Assembly (NCBI RefSeq): GCF_032490495.1
Contig: NZ_JAVYJB010000010.1
Location: 62,001-126,000, forward strand
Length of the DNA stretch: 64,000 nt
Direction: 5' to 3'
Origin: Pilosibacter fragilis
GTDB lineage: Bacteria; Bacillota; Clostridia; Lachnospirales; Lachnospiraceae
This document shows positions 60,536 through 64,000 of this stretch, one piece after another (position 1 is the first letter of the stretch; every line of letters begins with the position of its first letter). The notes under the pieces were generated by a model. It was not told the DNA's origin and ran no database searches. It worked only from the letters and a program-made list of their open reading frames with translations. The position numbers were made by a program, and so were the translations under genes.

Positions 60536-61066
60536 TCAGTATTCTACTCCGCGTCGTGCCATGATTCCCTTGTCAAACGGATGCTTTCTCTTGCAGATCT
60601 CCGACACATAGTCCGCCGCCCCAAGCAACGACTCCGACGGGTTCCGCCCCGTAAGGACAATTTCCAGCCCATCCGGCTCGCCCTTTTTCGGCCGGTTTTC
60701 CAGAAAATCCAGGATGTCCTTTTCCGGTACCATCCCGTAGTTCACCGCCGCCATGATCTCGTCAAAGACCACGAGATCTGCAGTTTTCGCCAGCTCTGCC
60801 GCCTCCAAAAACAGATTTCTGTTATAATCCGCGCACTCTTTTTTCGTCTCCTCATCCATAGACCGGACAAAGCCAAAGTTCTTCCGGCACGGGATCAGTG
60901 TCACCTCCGGAAGTCTCTTTAAGATCTCCACTTCCCCGGAGTTATCTGTCTTTAAAAACCGCGCGATCACGACACGCCTACCGCTGCCCGCTGCCCGGAC
61001 CGCAAGCCCTATCGCTGCGCTGGTCTTTCCTTTTCCGTCACCACAGTAAATATGGACAAGTCCCAT
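60536..61066 (-). CDS. cobO: cob(I)yrinic acid a,c-diamide adenosyltransferase CobO/BtuR
   Basis: The 176-residue protein starts MGLVHIYCGDGKGKTSAAIG, the P-loop of BtuR/CobO, and has FLKTDNSGEVEILKRLP near 38, DLVVFDEIMAAVNYG near 109 and VLTGRNPSESLLGAADYVSE near 144. It adenosylates reduced corrinoids with ATP. ATG 61066 has GGAGGAG upstream; eight extra codons upstream are rejected. No other cobalamin genes lie nearby. It follows the helicase gene by about 107 bp. Confidence 0.95.
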   Translation of the reverse strand: MGLVHIYCGDGKGKTSAAIGLAVRAAGSGRRVVIARFLKTDNSGEVEILKRLPEVTLIPCRKNFGFVRSMDEETKKECADYNRNLFLEAAELAKTADLVVFDEIMAAVNYGMVPEKDILDFLENRPKKGEPDGLEIVLTGRNPSESLLGAADYVSEICKRKHPFDKGIMARRGVEY

Positions 61067-61173
61067 TTGTCTCCTCCATTCTTCATGCATTCACAGCAGG
61101 AAAGAACTGTTCTCTGCTATGGTGCCTTTCCGGCGGCCTAAGCCGCAATGACTCTGGCTCCTCTCTGAATCCT

Positions 61174-63144
61174 CTACAAACCTGCTTCCCCGATAAACCG
61201 CGAAACATCCGTCTTCCTGTGATACCGCTCCCGCACCGCCGCCACATGGAGCCGGTCCTTTGCTCGGGTCAGGGCCACATAAAACAGCCGCCGCTCTTCC
61301 TCGATATCCGCCGGGAGTCCCGCCTTGTGATGCGGAACGATCCCCTCATCCACATCCACCACGAACACCACCGGATATTCCAGCCCCTTCGCGCTGTGCA
61401 TCGTGGACAGTGTCACCCGGTCTCTCGCTTCCCTGGTCTCTTCGAGATTCTGCTTTTTCAACTCTTCCTCGTACCGCACCGCATGTTCCTTCCAGGCCTC
61501 GAAGGTCTCAAACTCCGCCGCACTCTCCGCCAGCTTGTCCGCTGTCTCGAAAAGTTCCTCCGGTTTCATTCTCCGGAACTCCGCGTAGGACCTGAGATAA
61601 TCGTCATATCCGATGACCTTGCGGATATAGTTCACCGCTGCCACAGGCTTCAGTCTCGACATGGTCCTGAGATCCGCCTCCAGGTCGCATATCCGGTCCT
61701 CCATCCAGGCCCTGTCCTGATAAAAGGACTTTAACCGGTCGAAGGACACCGTCGGCGTATCAAAGGCGTCCCTGCTGAAATACCGGTTCGGACGGTTCAT
61801 GATCCGGTAGAAATCCGACCGTTTTCTGCTGCCCGCCGCGATCTCCATGTAGGCAAAGAGGTCCTTCGCGATCCAGTGACTATAGAGGTTTGGGATCACA
61901 TCCCGGAGCTGAAAGGGAATATTGTACCCCATAAGCCGCTCCGCCATCAGCCCGGAATTTGCCCCTGTGCGGAACAACACCGCAATCTCGTTCCAGGCAT
62001 ACCCGGCGTCATGATACGCCCGGATGCTTTGTGCCACCGTGTCCATCTCATGTCCCGGATTGTCAAAGACCCTGAAATCCACCGGCCGCCCGGATCCCCG
62101 GAACGGCTCCAGTTTCTTCTCAAAGCGAACCTTATTGTGCCCGATGAGCTTCAGCGAAGTCTCCACGATCTCCTTTGTGGACCGGTAGTTTGTTCCAAGA
62201 AGAACTCTCTTCGTCCCCGGAAAATCCTTCTCAAATCCCAGCATGATCTCCGGCTTCGCCCCGCGGAACCGATAGATGGACTGGTCATCATCCCCGACGA
62301 TAAAGAGGTTATTTTCCGGCAGCGCTAACATCCGCACCACCTGGTACTGCAAAAGATTGATGTCCTGGAATTCGTCCACCAGAATATACTTGAATTTTTT
62401 CTGCCAGGCAGCCAGGATGTCCTTCCGCTCCGTGAACAGCTCATGGCACATGACGAGCATATCGTCGAAATCGATCTTTCCCGTCTGCTCCAGCATCTCA
62501 TCGTACCCGTCATAGAGCTTCTTAAACCACTCTTCCGGGCAGTTCTGGGAATAGTAGTATTTTAAGTCAAGGCGCTCGCCCTTCACGTAGCTGATCTCGT
62601 TGATGATGGAGGAGATAAACTCCGCCTCGTCCTCCACCTCCATCCCGGACTCATCGAGAAACTTTTTAAAATACTGCCGTTTTTCCTCCCCACTGATCAC
62701 ATTTCCGGCGGGAAAGCGGTACGCCCACTTTAAGATGTGGTAAAAGACGGAATGGAAGGTTCCGAAACTCACACGGCTGCCCGCGGTTTCCAAAGAATTT
62801 CCGGTGCCCTGCGCGCGCTGCCTGGCCTCGGCTGCACTCTGTTGGCTTTTTTCCGGCCTGTGCAGACTCCATCCGTTTTTCGGCAGGTGATCATCCTTCT
62901 TCCCCGCCTTTCTCCGCTTTTCATCTTCCTCCCGCGCCAGTCTGAGAAACCGCTCCTTCATCTCCGCGGCCGCCGCTTTCGTGAACGTAATGACAAGAAT
63001 GCCGGAGGGGTCAACGCCCGCCTCCAGCAGTCTCTTAATTCTGTGTGTAATTACTGTCGTCTTTCCGGACCCCGGACCCGCTAAGACCATCATCGGTCCA
63101 TCCCGGTGCTCCAAGGCCGTCATCTGTGCTTTATTAAAATCCAT
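61174..63144 (-). CDS. UvrD/PcrA/Rep-type superfamily 1 DNA helicase
   Basis: The 656-residue helicase has motif I (VLAGPGSGKTTVITHRI near residue 18), motif Ia (ILVITFTKAAAAEM near 49), motif II (YILVDEFQDINLLQYQVV near 248), motif III (GDDDQSIYRFRGA near 278), motif V/VI (STMHSAKGLEYPVV near 584 and RRLFYVALTRAKDRLHV near 624). An unusual basic, Gln/Ala-rich insert lies between Ia and the next motif (about 72-122). It is shorter than PcrA and lacks its C-terminal tail, so it may be a second UvrD-like enzyme for repair. Confidence 0.92.
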   Translation of the reverse strand: MDFNKAQMTALEHRDGPMMVLAGPGSGKTTVITHRIKRLLEAGVDPSGILVITFTKAAAAEMKERFLRLAREEDEKRRKAGKKDDHLPKNGWSLHRPEKSQQSAAEARQRAQGTGNSLETAGSRVSFGTFHSVFYHILKWAYRFPAGNVISGEEKRQYFKKFLDESGMEVEDEAEFISSIINEISYVKGERLDLKYYYSQNCPEEWFKKLYDGYDEMLEQTGKIDFDDMLVMCHELFTERKDILAAWQKKFKYILVDEFQDINLLQYQVVRMLALPENNLFIVGDDDQSIYRFRGAKPEIMLGFEKDFPGTKRVLLGTNYRSTKEIVETSLKLIGHNKVRFEKKLEPFRGSGRPVDFRVFDNPGHEMDTVAQSIRAYHDAGYAWNEIAVLFRTGANSGLMAERLMGYNIPFQLRDVIPNLYSHWIAKDLFAYMEIAAGSRKRSDFYRIMNRPNRYFSRDAFDTPTVSFDRLKSFYQDRAWMEDRICDLEADLRTMSRLKPVAAVNYIRKVIGYDDYLRSYAEFRRMKPEELFETADKLAESAAEFETFEAWKEHAVRYEEELKKQNLEETREARDRVTLSTMHSAKGLEYPVVFVVDVDEGIVPHHKAGLPADIEEERRLFYVALTRAKDRLHVAAVRERYHRKTDVSRFIGEAGL

Positions 63145-63251
63145 ATTTATCCATTCCGGTCAGGTTTCTGTCTGTTTCTGCCCGGTCCGCCGCATGATCG
63201 TATTGCGGTTTTGCGACTGTTCAGTCATCTCACCGCTACGCGATTTGCAAA

Positions 63252-64000
63252 TTACTCAGCAGCCTCCAGCAGCTCAATTCCCTTCCTGATACGTGCCAGG
63301 GACTCCTCTTTTCCGATGATCTCCATGATCTCGGTAGCGCCTGCCGGTGTCATCTGTTTTCCAGATACTGCTGTGCGGATCGGCCACATAACGAAACCAG
63401 TCTTTACGCCCTTATCGGCAACATATTTGGACAGGGTCTCAAACAGAGCGTCGTTGCTGTAGATTTCCTGTGCCTCAAGGATCGGAAGAACCTCCTTTAA
63501 TGTCTCTAAGGAGTTCTCCTTTGTTGTCTTCATCTTCTTATGAACATACATGTCCGCGCTGTACTCCGGCATCTCCTCGAAGAAGTCGACCTGATCCGCG
63601 ATATCGCACAGTGTCTCGATTCTCGTCTTCACCATTCCGGCAATCTTCTTTAAGTCTAACGGTTTCTTGATCGCAGCCTCAAGGTACGGCTTTGCAAGCT
63701 CGAAGAACTTCTCATCGTCCATCTTCTTGATGTACTCGCCGTTCATCCAGCGAAGCTTTGTCATATCGAAGACAGCCGGGGACTTGCTCATATTGTGGTA
63801 GTCGAACGCTTTTACAAGCTCCTCAAGAGTAAAGAACTCCTGGTTGTCTGTCGGGGACCATCCTAAGAGGGCAACGAAGTTTACGATCGCCTCTGTTAAA
63901 AAGCCCTGCTCGAGAAGATCCTCGAAGGAGGAATGTCCGCTTCTCTTGCTTAATTTCTTGTGCTCCTCGTTTGTGATGGTCGGGCAGTGTACATATACCG
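63252..64000 (-). CDS. gltX: glutamyl-tRNA synthetase, partial (5' part outside window)
   Basis: The minus-strand frame from the stop at 63252 is open to the window end, covering about 249 residues of the C-terminal half. It includes the class I signature KKLSKRSGHSSFEDLLEQGF (KLSKR variant of KMSKS), then FVALLGWSPTD and the helical anticodon-binding domain (MTKLRWMNGEYIKKM and following). It charges tRNA-Glu and, in organisms lacking GlnRS, may also misacylate tRNA-Gln. An internal ATG at 63791 is not the start, because the reading continues with family sequence upstream. Confidence 0.95.
   Translation of the reverse strand, partial: VYVHCPTITNEEHKKLSKRSGHSSFEDLLEQGFLTEAIVNFVALLGWSPTDNQEFFTLEELVKAFDYHNMSKSPAVFDMTKLRWMNGEYIKKMDDEKFFELAKPYLEAAIKKPLDLKKIAGMVKTRIETLCDIADQVDFFEEMPEYSADMYVHKKMKTTKENSLETLKEVLPILEAQEIYSNDALFETLSKYVADKGVKTGFVMWPIRTAVSGKQMTPAGATEIMEIIGKEESLARIRKGIELLEAAE

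Noticed and set aside
63252..63791. Separate 179-codon gene at the window end
   Set aside because: The frame continues upstream through KLSKR and other glutamyl-tRNA synthetase sequence, so this is the 3' part of gltX.

Overview
The window reads as chromosomal DNA of an endospore-forming Firmicute, most likely a Lachnospiraceae-type clostridium. The evidence is gene content (spoIIGA-sigE, spoIIP, gpr, a Spo0E-like gene, HrcA/CIRCE, GlgC/GlgD, a combined dcw and sporulation cluster), AGGAGG ribosome binding sites and moderate G+C. No species can be named from the sequence alone. Nearly all genes lie on the minus strand. No tRNA, rRNA, CRISPR array or phage was seen.

Region 1 (1-9.4 kb) is accessory metabolism. 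It holds a cut-off amidohydrolase, a tripartite tricarboxylate transporter (tctC-tctB-tctA), a D-2-hydroxyacid dehydrogenase, a DmpG/HMGL-like aldolase, a divergent LysR regulator, then an AT-rich pair of an Ldh-family dehydrogenase and a second divergent LysR. Together they look like uptake and breakdown of an unidentified organic acid.

Region 2 (9.4-13 kb) is a tandem duplication of [hydroxyacid dehydrogenase + Rpn-family nuclease]. The first dehydrogenase and the second rpn are broken, so one working copy of each remains.

Region 3 (13-31 kb) is housekeeping: hrcA-grpE-dnaK-dnaJ under a CIRCE operator, a 3D-domain wall protein, glgC-glgD, hemW, a double-Nudix protein, lepA, a MATE exporter, spoIIP, gpr and rpsT. 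A 207-bp imperfect inverted repeat sits between rpsT and holA.

Region 4 (31-40 kb): holA, a truncated ABC permease, comEC, a double-GerM lipoprotein, a histidine kinase without an adjacent response regulator, degV and a zinc-ribbon membrane protein.

Region 5 (40-57 kb) is the division and wall cluster running into the sporulation operon. In transcription order it is mraZ, rsmH, ftsL-like, a PBP, a YkgJ-type gene, a second PBP, mraY, murD, ftsW, murA, ftsQ, ftsZ, spoIIGA, sigE. mraZ has a six-box MraZ operator next to its promoter. spoIIGA has a spoIIG-like promoter with unusually long spacing that overlaps a 0A box.

Region 6 (57-64 kb): a small Spo0E-like gene overlapping the lgt region, lgt, ychF, a DUF1292 gene, cobO, a UvrD-family helicase and the 3' part of gltX. 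Two families of short dispersed palindromic repeats, ending in GTTAC-type motifs, fill several gaps between 39 and 60.5 kb.
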